A DNA stretch of 64,000 nt from Streptomyces asoensis (lineage in GTDB: Bacteria; Actinomycetota; Actinomycetes; Streptomycetales; Streptomycetaceae). Below the pieces are notes generated by a model, which was given only the letters and a program-made list of their open reading frames with translations, was not told where the DNA came from and ran no database searches. Below, piece by piece: positions 52,251 to 60,815 of the stretch; within the stretch, counting starts at the first letter, position 1; every line of letters starts with the position of its first letter. The position numbers were made by a program, and so were the translations under genes. The stretch is taken from NCBI RefSeq assembly GCF_016860545.1, contig NZ_BNEB01000005.1:1-64000 (forward strand), given 5' to 3'.

Positions 52251-53458
52251 CGAGCGGATCGCTTCTTCCCCGCCAGCTCGGTCAGCACCTTGGCCACGGC
52301 CTCCGCGACGTCGGCGCAGTCGGCGTCCGTGCCGAGCAGCACCCGGTGGTGCAGCCAGAAGCCGTTCGCGCCCAGGTGTTCGCTGACCGGGTTGCGCTCG
52401 GCGAGCTCGGCCGTGTCCGGCAGTCCGTTGCCGAGCAGCGCCTCGTGGGCCCGGGTGCGGTACACCGGCGGGTAGTTGACGAAGGCGGGGATGCCCTCGG
52501 CGACCAGTGCCTTCACCACGAGGTCGCGGTCGGTCCCGGGGTGCGCCGCGGGGTCGAGGGCGGCCATCGCCATGTAGTGGGGGTTGAGGTCGCAGCGCGG
52601 GTCGCGGCCCTGCGGGACGACACCGGGTATCTCGCGCAGTGCCGCGGACAGCGTCTTCCAGCGGCTCTCGCGGCGTGCGTTCTGCTCGGCGAGCCGGGCG
52701 AGCTGGGCGCGCAGCACCGCCCCGGCGAACTCCGTCATGCGGTAGTTGGACGACGGGCTGCGGTGCTCGTAGTCCGTGTCGCCGAGGGGCCGGCCGCAGC
52801 TGTGCCGGGAGAACGCCTCGTCGAACCATTCCTGCGAGGGCAGGAGCAGCGCCCCGCCCTCCCCAGCGGTCATCAGCTTGCCGTTCTGGAAGCTGAACGC
52901 GGCGAGCGTGCCGAAGTCGCCGATGCGCCGGCCGGACCAGACGGCGCCGTGCGCGTGCGCGGCGTCCTGGAAGACGACGATGTCGTGGCGGGCGGCCCAG
53001 GCTCCGATGGCGTCCATGTCGGCGACGTGCCCGGCCATGTGGACCGGGATGACGACGCGCGTCCGCGGGGTGCGGACCGCCTCCAGCGTCTGCGGGTCGA
53101 GGCAGTACGTCACGGGGTCCACGTCGGCCGGGACCGGGACGCCGCCCGCGCGCTGCACCGCGATGGAGGTGGAGATGAACGTGAAGGCGGGCACGATCAC
53201 CTCGTCGCCCGGCTTGAGGCCCAGCAGTTCCAGGCCCAGTTCCAGGGCGTGGGTGCCGTTGGTGACGGCGAGCGTGGTGCCGCCGTGGTACTCGCCGAAC
53301 TCCGCCTCGAAGGAGGTCACCTCGGAGCCGCCGACTCGCCACCACTGGCCCTGGTCGACCGCGCGGACCAGCGCCGCGCGTTCGGTGTCGTCGTGGTACG
53401 GCCAGGCCGGAAAGTCGTGGCGGCGGACCGGATTGCCACCGTCGAGTGCCAGAGCCAC
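52247..53458 (-). CDS. rifK: 3-amino-5-hydroxybenzoate (AHBA) synthase, RifK-like
   Basis: 403 residues, PLP-dependent. The AHBA-synthase signature is clear: FPAWPYHDDTERAALVRAV then DQGQWWRVGGSEVTSFEAEF; NGTHALELGLELLGLKPGDE; PLP Lys in SFQNGKLMTAGEGGA; RHSCGRPLGDTDY and GFWLHHRVLLG near the end. It aromatises 5-amino-5-deoxy-3-dehydroshikimate to AHBA and also transaminates UDP-3-ketoglucose in the RifK case. GTG 53458 has GAGGGA upstream. The defining gene of an AHBA cluster. Confidence 0.93.
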   Translation of the reverse strand: MALALDGGNPVRRHDFPAWPYHDDTERAALVRAVDQGQWWRVGGSEVTSFEAEFGEYHGGTTLAVTNGTHALELGLELLGLKPGDEVIVPAFTFISTSIAVQRAGGVPVPADVDPVTYCLDPQTLEAVRTPRTRVVIPVHMAGHVADMDAIGAWAARHDIVVFQDAAHAHGAVWSGRRIGDFGTLAAFSFQNGKLMTAGEGGALLLPSQEWFDEAFSRHSCGRPLGDTDYEHRSPSSNYRMTEFAGAVLRAQLARLAEQNARRESRWKTLSAALREIPGVVPQGRDPRCDLNPHYMAMAALDPAAHPGTDRDLVVKALVAEGIPAFVNYPPVYRTRAHEALLGNGLPDTAELAERNPVSEHLGANGFWLHHRVLLGTDADCADVAEAVAKVLTELAGKKRSAR

Positions 53459-53480
53459 AGTGCGTCCCTCTCAGTCGGTC

Positions 53481-55208
53481 TCAGTCGGTGGCGGGGCTGC
53501 CGGTCGCCGACGACAGGGTGGACGCCAGGGCGTCCAGGTCGTCGGCCGAGTGCGCCACCACGTAGTTTTCGATGATCATCCAGTCCAGTCGGCTGCCGCC
53601 GTAGAACTCGAGGGCCTGCTGCGGGGTCTCGACGATCGGCTGACCGTTGTCGTTGAACGAGGTGTTGAGCACCACCGGGACTCCGGTCAGCCGGTGGAAG
53701 TGCTCGATCAGCCCGTGGTAGGCGCCGTTGTCCTCGGCTGTCACGGTCTGCACCCGGGCGGTGCCGTCGACGTGCACGATGGCCGGGACCTCGCCCTGCT
53801 TCTCGGGGCGGACCGGGGCGACGATCAGCATGTACGGCGACTCGATGTCGAGGTCGAAGTAGTCGGCCGCGTGTTCGCGCAGCACAGCCGGGGCGAAGGG
53901 CCGGAAGGGCTCACGGTGCTTGACCCGGGAGTTGATGATGTCCTTCATCTCGGCGCGCCGGGGGTCGGCCAGGATGCTGCGGTGGCCGAGGGCGCGCGGT
54001 CCGAACTCCGCCCCGCCGGTGAACCAGCCCAGCAGCTTGCCCTGCGCGAGCAGTTCCGCCCCGAGCCGGGAGGGCTCGTCGACCTTGCGGTAGGGCAGTC
54101 CGCTGGCGTCGAGCGCGGCCCGTACCTGCCCGTCGTCGTAGGTGCGGCCCAGGTAGGCGTGGCGCTGGGCGGTGCGGGCGGGCTTCTCGCGGGGGCGGCC
54201 GGCGATGACGTGGTAGCCGTAGTAGGCGTTGCCGACGGCGCACCCTCCGTCGCCCGCGGCGGGCTGCACGAAGACGTTCTCGAAGGGGGTCTCGCGCAGC
54301 AGCCGGCCGTTGGCCACGCAGTTCAGCGCGACTCCGCCGGCCAGGCACAGGTCGGTGAGCCCGGTGTCCGCGTGGAGCCGGCGGGCGACGTGCAGGAGGG
54401 TCTCCTCCAGCGTGTCCTGGGCCGCGTAGGCGAGATCGGCGGCGCGGGCGAAGCGCTCGTCCCCCGTGTAGCCGTCGAGGGCGTGCTCGATGAAGTCGAG
54501 CAGTCCGCCGTTCTTGAGGTGGAGTTCGTAGCGGCCGTCGGGCAGCAGGGTGAGGTACTCGCGGAACTCCTTGCAGTAGCGCGAGGTCCCGTAGGGCGCG
54601 AGGCCCATCGTCTTGCCGTCCTCGGACAGGTACCAGTGGCGGCCCTCGTACTCGTTCTCGTACAGGACGAAGCCGATGGCCTTGCTGACCGCTTTGTACA
54701 TGTAGCCGAGGGAATGGTCGCTGTCGCCGGCCTGGTAGACCCGAAGGGCGCTGAGGCCGTCGGTGGACCAGTTGGTGCCGAGCACCTTGGACACCTCGGT
54801 GATGGTGGTGCCCTCGCCGACGGCGGTGGTGAGGGTCTCCACGCCCCGGTCGTCGATCAGGCTGCCCGCTCCGTCGACCACGAGAATGGCGGCCCGTTCG
54901 AAGGGAGAGGGGAAGAAGGTGCTGGCGGCGTGCGCCATGTGATGGCGTATCAGGTGGATGCGCTTGCGGAAGGGGAAGTACGCGGGTGCCAGAAGCGTGT
55001 CGTCGGCGACGATGACGTCGACGTCCGCGAGGCGCGCCTGCGCCATGTCGAGGCAGTACCGCCACGACTCGTTGAACAGTGAGTTGACTCCGACCGAGTA
55101 CTTGACCCGACGTACCCGCTCCTCCTCGATACCCGCGGCGATGACGCCGTCGGAGACGAGACAGGCGGCGAAGTCGTGGTTGGACCCACCCAGGCCGAGC
55201 GTCAGCAT
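53481..55208 (-). CDS. O-carbamoyltransferase (NodU/TobZ/CmcH family)
   Basis: 575 residues. N-terminal YrdC-like/Kae1-like start LTLGLGGSNHDFAACLV, metal-site HHMAHAASTFF, ATP region ILVVDGAGSLID, CLAGGVALNCVANGRLL, and the C-terminal domain EFGPRALGHRSILADPR; NTSFNDNGQPIVETPQ. Such enzymes use ATP and carbamoyl phosphate to carbamoylate a hydroxyl of antibiotics (ansamitocin, geldanamycin, mitomycin, tobramycin). It should carbamoylate a sugar or side-chain hydroxyl late in this pathway. It lies 22 bp upstream of the AHBA synthase gene. Confidence 0.92.
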   Translation of the reverse strand: MLTLGLGGSNHDFAACLVSDGVIAAGIEEERVRRVKYSVGVNSLFNESWRYCLDMAQARLADVDVIVADDTLLAPAYFPFRKRIHLIRHHMAHAASTFFPSPFERAAILVVDGAGSLIDDRGVETLTTAVGEGTTITEVSKVLGTNWSTDGLSALRVYQAGDSDHSLGYMYKAVSKAIGFVLYENEYEGRHWYLSEDGKTMGLAPYGTSRYCKEFREYLTLLPDGRYELHLKNGGLLDFIEHALDGYTGDERFARAADLAYAAQDTLEETLLHVARRLHADTGLTDLCLAGGVALNCVANGRLLRETPFENVFVQPAAGDGGCAVGNAYYGYHVIAGRPREKPARTAQRHAYLGRTYDDGQVRAALDASGLPYRKVDEPSRLGAELLAQGKLLGWFTGGAEFGPRALGHRSILADPRRAEMKDIINSRVKHREPFRPFAPAVLREHAADYFDLDIESPYMLIVAPVRPEKQGEVPAIVHVDGTARVQTVTAEDNGAYHGLIEHFHRLTGVPVVLNTSFNDNGQPIVETPQQALEFYGGSRLDWMIIENYVVAHSADDLDALASTLSSATGSPATD

Positions 55209-55248
55209 CCCTGTGTTCCCCCTCTTTGAGCTCGCAGGACTTCTTGTG

Positions 55249-55995
55249 TCACGGTCGCACGGCGTGGATCAGATGATTCAGCGTGTCCTCCCCGCCGGCC
55301 ATCGGCGGCTTCAGGACGCTGGGTTCCATGCCCATCTCCCGGAGACAGGAGCAGAGTTCGTCGACCCGGCCGTGCACGTCCTGGACGTCGATGACGACGT
55401 TGCGCAGCAGGGGGCGCAGTTCCGCGTCGATACCCCGCAGGATCTCCAGTTCGGAACCCACCGCGTCGATCTTCAGCAGATCGACGGGCCGGTCGGTGCC
55501 GATGTGACGGGAGAGCCGTTCGACGGTGACGGTGGTCTCGCGTCCCTGGAACATCCGCTCCACGACCCGCGGCGGAAAGCTCTGGCTCAGCAGTTCCCTC
55601 AGCTGACCCTGGTCCTGCGGGTACAGCGTCGAACTGCTGGGGAGCAGCGGGTAGTAGCGGAAGGACACACCGGCCGCCTCCTTGCTCCCCAGGGCCGTCT
55701 CGTGCACGGCCACGTCGTGGAGTGCGAACTCCGCGACGTTGGCGTGCAGGGCGGCGACGAGTTCGGGCAGCGGCTCGAAGGCCTCGATGCGCGCCTTGGG
55801 CCGTCGCTGCTTCACGAAGAGCGTGAAGAGCCCGATGTTCGCCCCCACGTCGATGACGAACGGCTCGTCGGGGAGGGAAATACCGGCGTAGGTTCCGCCT
55901 TCGAACATCTCGCGGTACAGAAAGCGCGCGTCCAGCGCACTGACCGCGTGCACGGAGAATCCCTCAGCGACTTCCGTCAGCTTGGGGGGTGTCAT
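55249..55995 (-). CDS. FkbM-family SAM methyltransferase
   Basis: 248 residues. Motif I FVIDVGANIGLFTLFVKQ binds SAM; then IEAFEPLPELVAALHANV, and the family motif VDLLKIDAVGSELEILRGI (FkbM signature WIKIDVEG-like). FkbM enzymes O-methylate sugars or polyketide hydroxyls. Within the AHBA operon, 20 bp downstream of the ACP gene. Substrate not predictable. Confidence 0.87.
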   Translation of the reverse strand: MTPPKLTEVAEGFSVHAVSALDARFLYREMFEGGTYAGISLPDEPFVIDVGANIGLFTLFVKQRRPKARIEAFEPLPELVAALHANVAEFALHDVAVHETALGSKEAAGVSFRYYPLLPSSSTLYPQDQGQLRELLSQSFPPRVVERMFQGRETTVTVERLSRHIGTDRPVDLLKIDAVGSELEILRGIDAELRPLLRNVVIDVQDVHGRVDELCSCLREMGMEPSVLKPPMAGGEDTLNHLIHAVRP

Positions 55996-56015
55996 GGGGC
56001 GGGGCTCCCGGGTGC

Positions 56016-56267
56016 TCAGCCGAGACGTTCGATGACGTAGTCGGCCAGCCGGTCTTCGGAGGTGAGCGTGTCCTCCGTGAGGTCCTCGTCCTCGAACGTC
56101 ACTCCGAAGCGCTCCTCGAGGAGAAGCAGGAACTCCAGTGCGTCCAGGGAGGTGAATCCATAGGCCTCGAGGAAGTTGCTGCTGTTCTCGTTCACCGTGC
56201 GACCACTGGAGGCGGCAAACTCCTTGGCGATTTGGTGGATCTCCTGGAGTACTTCGTCGCGGTTCAC
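56016..56267 (-). CDS. free-standing acyl carrier protein (MmcB-like role)
   Basis: 83 residues from GTG 56267 (AAAGG 7 nt upstream); an in-frame ATG at 56300 would add 11 residues. Carrier fold with phosphopantetheine Ser40 in YGFTSLDALEFLLLLEERFG and a strongly acidic helix III (FEDEDLTEDTLTSEDRL). In mitomycin biosynthesis a free ACP (MmcB) carries AHBA for glycosylation; this protein is the best candidate for that role here, loaded by the ligase at 46697. Confidence 0.85.
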   Translation of the reverse strand: MNRDEVLQEIHQIAKEFAASSGRTVNENSSNFLEAYGFTSLDALEFLLLLEERFGVTFEDEDLTEDTLTSEDRLADYVIERLG

Positions 56268-56340
56268 AGACAGCCTTTCATTCGTTCGGACGGGTGACAA
56301 TCTAGTCGGTGGGTCGGAGACTGTCCATGCTGACTAAGTC

Positions 56341-57513
56341 TCAAAACTCTTTGTCGTCAGACTGGTTGGCTGCTGCAAGCAGGCGGTCCAACCAGCGATG
56401 GTGATGCTGCAACGCCAACTCGTTCCGGCCGAACAGAAAGTGCGTGTTCGCTCCGGAGGACAAAGCTGCCTGTACGTCAAATCCGGTGCGATAGTCCTCT
56501 TCCGCCACGCCTCTTTCGACGAGTTCGCTGAACTCCGCCGTGTAGCGTCGGTCTTCCTCCGTGACCGGAGGCACGCGCGTCACAATGGTCTGCACGGTGC
56601 TGCTGCGGTCCACATCCGGGCCGGGCATGATCTGGGAGACCACTCCGTGCCCTTCCCAGGCGCCGGCGATCGACATGTTGGGGAAGACGGTGTAGACGGT
56701 GCCGCAGTGCGGAGCGGGGTCCCAGTCCTCCACCGGGATGTCCCGCAGCGTCCGGAGCGACTTGACCGGGTAGAGGATCCGCTGGTGCGGTCCGAAGGAG
56801 TCGACCACCATCAGGTTGGAGGTGGACGTCGGAGCGAACGTGGTGCGGTGCAGCGCCTGGATGTGGTAGCTCTCCAGATAGCCGTCGAAGGCGACCTTCC
56901 AGCCGGGGCCGGGCAGTTCGCGCTGCTCGTAGATGTGCCACTTGTCGAGTTCGAGCCGCTCCAGCTCGTGCGCGTAGTCCCCGAGCCAGGCGTCCAGGTC
57001 GATCGTGGTGCCCGGAGTGAGACACACCCAGACGAAGCCGAGGCTCTCCACCACGGGAAGGGGGCGCAGTCCCAGTCCGTCGGTGTCGACGTCCCCGAAG
57101 GTGCCGGGCTTGTGCACGGCGACGAGGCCGCCCTGGTCGTCGTACACCCAGGCGTGGTACGGACAGCGGAAGCGGTGCCTGGTGCCGGTTCCGACCGGGC
57201 ACAGCTGGGCGCCGCGGTGGCGGCAGACGTTGAGGAACGCCCGGACGACGCCGTCCTGTCCACGGGTGAGCAGGATCGGGGTACCCAGGGCGTCCAGGGC
57301 CTTGTAGGAGCCGGCGCCCGGGAGTTCGACCGAGAGCGCGAGCGCGAGCGGGACCCGTTTGAAGACGACGTCGATCTCCCGCCGCCACCGCTCGGGGTCG
57401 AGGTATTCCGTGACGGGGACCCGCAGCACGTCCTCGGCCTGGTCCGTCGTGCCGGCCTCCAGGTGTGCCAGGGCCCGCTGCGCGAGGGCCACCGCCTGGG
57501 CATGGTCGATCAC
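56341..57513 (-). CDS. Rieske-type non-heme iron oxygenase, alpha subunit
   Basis: 390 residues. Rieske [2Fe-2S] ligands in CRHRGAQLCPVG and FRCPYHAW (CxH...CxxH); mononuclear iron His pair in ESYHIQALHRTTF with a downstream acidic ligand expected in the C-terminal third. GTG 57513 overlaps the RifI-like stop (GTGA) with GGGAGG 8 nt upstream. Such enzymes hydroxylate, demethylate or cyclise; an aromatic amine oxygenation of AHBA or ring formation is plausible. No reductase or ferredoxin gene is adjacent. Confidence 0.88.
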   Translation of the reverse strand: MIDHAQAVALAQRALAHLEAGTTDQAEDVLRVPVTEYLDPERWRREIDVVFKRVPLALALSVELPGAGSYKALDALGTPILLTRGQDGVVRAFLNVCRHRGAQLCPVGTGTRHRFRCPYHAWVYDDQGGLVAVHKPGTFGDVDTDGLGLRPLPVVESLGFVWVCLTPGTTIDLDAWLGDYAHELERLELDKWHIYEQRELPGPGWKVAFDGYLESYHIQALHRTTFAPTSTSNLMVVDSFGPHQRILYPVKSLRTLRDIPVEDWDPAPHCGTVYTVFPNMSIAGAWEGHGVVSQIMPGPDVDRSSTVQTIVTRVPPVTEEDRRYTAEFSELVERGVAEEDYRTGFDVQAALSSGANTHFLFGRNELALQHHHRWLDRLLAAANQSDDKEF

Positions 57514-58361
57514 GGCTCCCACCTCCCGTTCTTCTCCGGTGCGTGCAGTGCGAAAAAGTCCTCGTACAGGAGCACCTGGCTGTCGAGCATGTGGCGGCCG
57601 TGCACGACGGGGCGTCCGCTGCGCCGGGCGGCGTCGAGCAGGGCGGTCTCGGCCGGCTTCATGATGATGTCGGCGACCAGGCAGGTGCGGGGCAGGCGTC
57701 CGAGGTCGAAGGGGAGCGGGTCACCGGGGCTCATGCCGAGCGGGGTCGCGTTCACCGCGATGTCGACGCCGTCGCCGTCGAAGTAGCCCTCGGCGGCGGC
57801 CGTGACGCGCCCCGGCCAGCGTGCGTCCAGCCGGGCCCGTACGTCCGCCCTGCGGTCGGGGTCGGGGTCGTACAGGCGCAACCGGGCGACGCCGGCGTCG
57901 AGCAGGGCCGCGGCGACGGCCCGTCCGGCACCGCCGGCTCCCGCGAGGGCCACGGTCGCGCCCGTGGGGTCCTGGCCGTGCCGGCGCAGCCCGTGCACGA
58001 AGCCTGCGCCGTCGAAGTTCTCGGCGAGCCAGGTCCCGTCGGGGTTCCTGCGCAGGGCGTTGGCGCTGCCGGCCACTTCGGCGGCCGGACCCAGCAGGTC
58101 GGCGTACCGGCACACCTCGATCTTGTGGGGCACGGTGACGAGGATGCCGTCGAGGTTGCGCATGCGGCGCAGCCCGCGCATCACGTCCGCGAGGCCGTCG
58201 GGGCCGACGTGCACGGGTACGAGCACGGCGTCCCGTGCGGTGCGGGCGAACAGGTCGTTCAGCAGGCCGGGGGCGCGCACCTGGGCCACCGGGTCCCCCA
58301 GCACCACGTAGAGGCGGGTCGTGCCCGAGATGGTGCTCGTGCCGGGCGGGGCGTCGGGCAT
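57510..58361 (-). CDS. rifI: shikimate/quinate dehydrogenase-like enzyme, RifI-like
   Basis: 283 residues. NADP site VALAGAGGAGRAVAAALL, substrate motif NATPLGMSPGDPLPF, and the N-terminal VTVPHKIEVCRYADLLG. The usual SKSP of AroE is replaced (VAQVRAPGLLND), as in RifI-type enzymes, which interconvert aminoquinate and aminoDHQ as a side branch. 8 bp downstream of the synthase gene. Confidence 0.85.
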   Translation of the reverse strand: MPDAPPGTSTISGTTRLYVVLGDPVAQVRAPGLLNDLFARTARDAVLVPVHVGPDGLADVMRGLRRMRNLDGILVTVPHKIEVCRYADLLGPAAEVAGSANALRRNPDGTWLAENFDGAGFVHGLRRHGQDPTGATVALAGAGGAGRAVAAALLDAGVARLRLYDPDPDRRADVRARLDARWPGRVTAAAEGYFDGDGVDIAVNATPLGMSPGDPLPFDLGRLPRTCLVADIIMKPAETALLDAARRSGRPVVHGRHMLDSQVLLYEDFFALHAPEKNGRWEP

Positions 58362-58369
58362 GGCGCTCC

Positions 58370-59416
58370 TCAGTCCGATGCGGGGGCGGCGCCCGTGGGC
58401 AGGTCCGCCAGGACCGAGGTCGCCAGGCGCTCGTCGACCCCGGGCACCAGCTCGACCCCGCGGGGGCCGTCCAGGACGAACGTCAGCCCGGCGTCGGTGT
58501 CCTGTCCCTTCTTGTCGCGCCTCATCAGCTCCACCAGGGTCGCCGCGGGCACGCCGGACGGCAGCCAGGTGGGCAGTCCGAAGCTCTCCACGATCTCCCG
58601 GTGCTCCGCCACCCGGTTCCGGTCGATGCGCCCCAGCCGGCCCGCGAGCAGCCCGGCGAACACGGTGCCGACCGCGACCGCCTCCCCGTGCCGCCAGGCG
58701 TAGTCGGTGGCGCGCTCGATGGCGTGCCCGAGGGTGTGGCCGTAGTTGAGGATGTGGCGTGGCCCCCGGTCGCGCTCGTCGCGGGCGACGACCGACGCCT
58801 TCAGCGTCACGCTCGCCACGATCTGGTCGGTCAGGTCGAGCCCGCGCAGATCACCGGCGCCGATGAACGCGCAGCGGGCTATCTCACCGTATCCGCTCAG
58901 CAGTTCGCGTCGGGGCAGGGTGTCCAGGAAGTCCGTGTCGCACAGCACCGCACTCGGCTGCCAGTAGGCGCCGACCAGGTTCTTGCCCTCGGGCAGGTTG
59001 ACCGCGGTCTTGCCGCCGACGCTCGCGTCGACCTGGGCGAGCAGCGTGGTCGGCAGGTGCACGACCTTGATGCCCCGGTGGTAGAGGGCGGCGGCCAGGC
59101 CGACGGTGTCGGTCGTCGTGCCGCCGCCGCAGGCGACCACGGCGTCGGCGCGGGTCAGCCCCGCCTCGACGAAGGCGCGGCAGTACGTCTCCACCGACGC
59201 GAGTGTCTTGTGCTGTTCGCCGTCGGTCACCGGAACGACCGTGAACGGCACGCCGGGGTCGGGGAGTTCCCGCTGCGGCAGGGCGCTCACCAAGGCGACG
59301 CGGCCGACGCCCAGTTCTCTCAGGACGGCCGGCAACAGCAGCCGCGCGCCGGATCCGACATGGACGGCGTAGTCGTGGTCTTTCAGTGTGACGTCGATAC
59401 GGCGTATTGCGCTCAT
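58370..59416 (-). CDS. rifG: 3-dehydroquinate synthase family, RifG-like aminoDHQ synthase
   Basis: 348 residues. NAD loop ACGGGTTTDTVGLAA, LPTTLLAQVDASVGGKTAVN and LPEGKNLVGAYWQP, metal His region in ILNYGHTLGHAIE (GHTxGH). In AHBA clusters this enzyme cyclises aminoDAHP to 5-amino-5-deoxy-3-dehydroquinate. It is the first gene of the minus-strand operon, whose promoter must lie in the 59417-59645 spacer. The enzyme that would supply aminoDAHP (RifH) is not in the window. Confidence 0.92.
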   Translation of the reverse strand: MSAIRRIDVTLKDHDYAVHVGSGARLLLPAVLRELGVGRVALVSALPQRELPDPGVPFTVVPVTDGEQHKTLASVETYCRAFVEAGLTRADAVVACGGGTTTDTVGLAAALYHRGIKVVHLPTTLLAQVDASVGGKTAVNLPEGKNLVGAYWQPSAVLCDTDFLDTLPRRELLSGYGEIARCAFIGAGDLRGLDLTDQIVASVTLKASVVARDERDRGPRHILNYGHTLGHAIERATDYAWRHGEAVAVGTVFAGLLAGRLGRIDRNRVAEHREIVESFGLPTWLPSGVPAATLVELMRRDKKGQDTDAGLTFVLDGPRGVELVPGVDERLATSVLADLPTGAAPASD

Positions 59417-59588
59417 GCCTTCAGTGCCCCCGTGGCTGTCCGGCCCTCACCGACGCCATGCTAACCAACGGTGCCGATCAAGGTCCACCCCCGACGGGAG
59501 AACCGCCGGTCACGACATGTTCAAAGTGTTTCATTGTCATGGAGGTCCAACTGGGCCCTATGGCTACCTGCTTGACGAACAGTTAGGG

Positions 59589-59618
59589 TTGACCTGTCGA
59601 GCGACCTGGCCGTTAATC
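59589..59618 (+). promoter_or_regulatory. candidate promoter for the radical-SAM gene
   Basis: TTGACC (59589-59594) and TTAATC (59613-59618) with an 18-bp spacer, 28 bp upstream of the start. The whole 229-bp divergent spacer is A/T-richer than its surroundings and should also hold the promoter of the AHBA operon reading left. Confidence 0.4.
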
Positions 59619-59645
59619 GCAAGCAGACGCAAAACGGGGACTTTC

Positions 59646-60815
59646 ATGCGCCTTAAGGAAAAGTTTCGTGCCGCACTCACCGCCTCGGCGGCCGAAGGCG
59701 GTCGACTCCCCTTCCTGATGAACGACATGGTCATCGAGGAACAACTCTGCCAAATGCGGTGTTCCTACTGCCTCACCGAGGAGTACAACCTCCTCATGAA
59801 CGTGCCGGACGCACGGCTGCGGCTCACCACCGATCGCCGTCAGGACTGGCACGAGATACTGGACATGTACCACGAGCACGTGGACGCGCCCATTCTGCGG
59901 CTCTCCGGTGGTGAGTTCTTCTGGCTGAAGGGGTCCACCGAGTTCGTCCAGGAGGCCAGCCGCCGCTACGAGACCGTTCAGGTCATCACCAACGGTGTGT
60001 TCCTCAACGAACGCCGCATCGAGGCCCTCGCCGCGATGGGCAACGTCCAGCTCAACATCTCCCTGGACGGCCACACGCTGGAGCTGAACCGGCACCGTCT
60101 GCCCCCGAAGCAGGCGAAGCTGCACGACGTGATCATGCGCAGTCTCCACGCGGCGGCCGAGGCCGGACTGCGCATCGACATCCAGTCGGTGCTCACCGAC
60201 GCCAACTACGCGGGCCAGCTGGAGTTCGCCCGGTATCTGCGCGACGAGGTCGCCGGCAGCACCACGCTGTACTTCTTCCCCGTACGCGGCGACACCGCCG
60301 AGCGGATGGGGCCGCCGCCGGGCGACCACCTGGTGCCGCTGGTGGAGCACTACGACGAGTTCGCGGACGTCCTGCCGCCGCGCGCCTACGTCGAGCACAT
60401 GGCCGAGCAGCTCAAGACGAACGTGCGCACCCTGGGCTGCTTCGTCACGGCGACCATGGCCCAGCTCTTCGGCCAGGGCGATGTCTCCGCGTGCCCGCAC
60501 GCCTGGGTCAAGCCGATGGGCAACCTCGCGCAGGACCGCACGCTGCTGCTGGACCAGTACGGCTCGCACCAGCACTACGACCTGTTCATGCACGACCGGC
60601 CGCGGTTCAGCTTCTGCAAGACCTGCGCCACGCCGTCCGACGTCATCAACCTGTTCTTCCTCGACCGGATCGCGGAAGAGGAGATCGGCTCGACGCACCT
60701 GTACTCGGGAGAGCGCTCACGCGCCCGGCTGCGGGAGCTGAAGGAGACGTTCCGGCCGGTGATATCCGACGCCCCCGCAACCGGAGAAGGCGTCGCTCAG
60801 AGCGTCAGCTCCTGA
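59646..60815 (+). CDS. radical SAM enzyme with C-terminal cysteine cluster
   Basis: 389 residues. The [4Fe-4S]/SAM motif is CQMRCSYC (CxxxCxxC); then RLSGGEFFW (the GGE SAM-binding motif), VQVITNGVFLN and LNISLDGH. The C-terminal third carries further cysteines (LGCFVTATM; SACPHAW; FCKTCATP), as in SPASM/twitch-type enzymes with auxiliary clusters, which modify peptides or carrier-bound and small substrates. ATG 59646 follows GGGGAC; an in-frame ATG at 59517 would add 43 codons of poor codon bias. Its stop overlaps a convergent oxidoreductase gene by 19 bp. The 24-residue peptide is one possible substrate; an AHBA glycoside another. Confidence 0.87.
   Translation: MRLKEKFRAALTASAAEGGRLPFLMNDMVIEEQLCQMRCSYCLTEEYNLLMNVPDARLRLTTDRRQDWHEILDMYHEHVDAPILRLSGGEFFWLKGSTEFVQEASRRYETVQVITNGVFLNERRIEALAAMGNVQLNISLDGHTLELNRHRLPPKQAKLHDVIMRSLHAAAEAGLRIDIQSVLTDANYAGQLEFARYLRDEVAGSTTLYFFPVRGDTAERMGPPPGDHLVPLVEHYDEFADVLPPRAYVEHMAEQLKTNVRTLGCFVTATMAQLFGQGDVSACPHAWVKPMGNLAQDRTLLLDQYGSHQHYDLFMHDRPRFSFCKTCATPSDVINLFFLDRIAEEEIGSTHLYSGERSRARLRELKETFRPVISDAPATGEGVAQSVSS

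Noticed and set aside
45735..59416. Identification as an ansamycin cluster
   Set aside because: No PKS module and no amide synthase (RifF-like) in the window.
59539..59586. 15-codon ORF in the spacer before the radical SAM gene as a second precursor peptide
   Set aside because: No ribosome-binding site and overlaps the promoter-like elements.
59517..59645. 43-codon N-terminal extension of the radical SAM protein from ATG 59517
   Set aside because: A/T-rich third positions unlike the gene, no ribosome site at 59517, good site before 59646; more likely promoter DNA.
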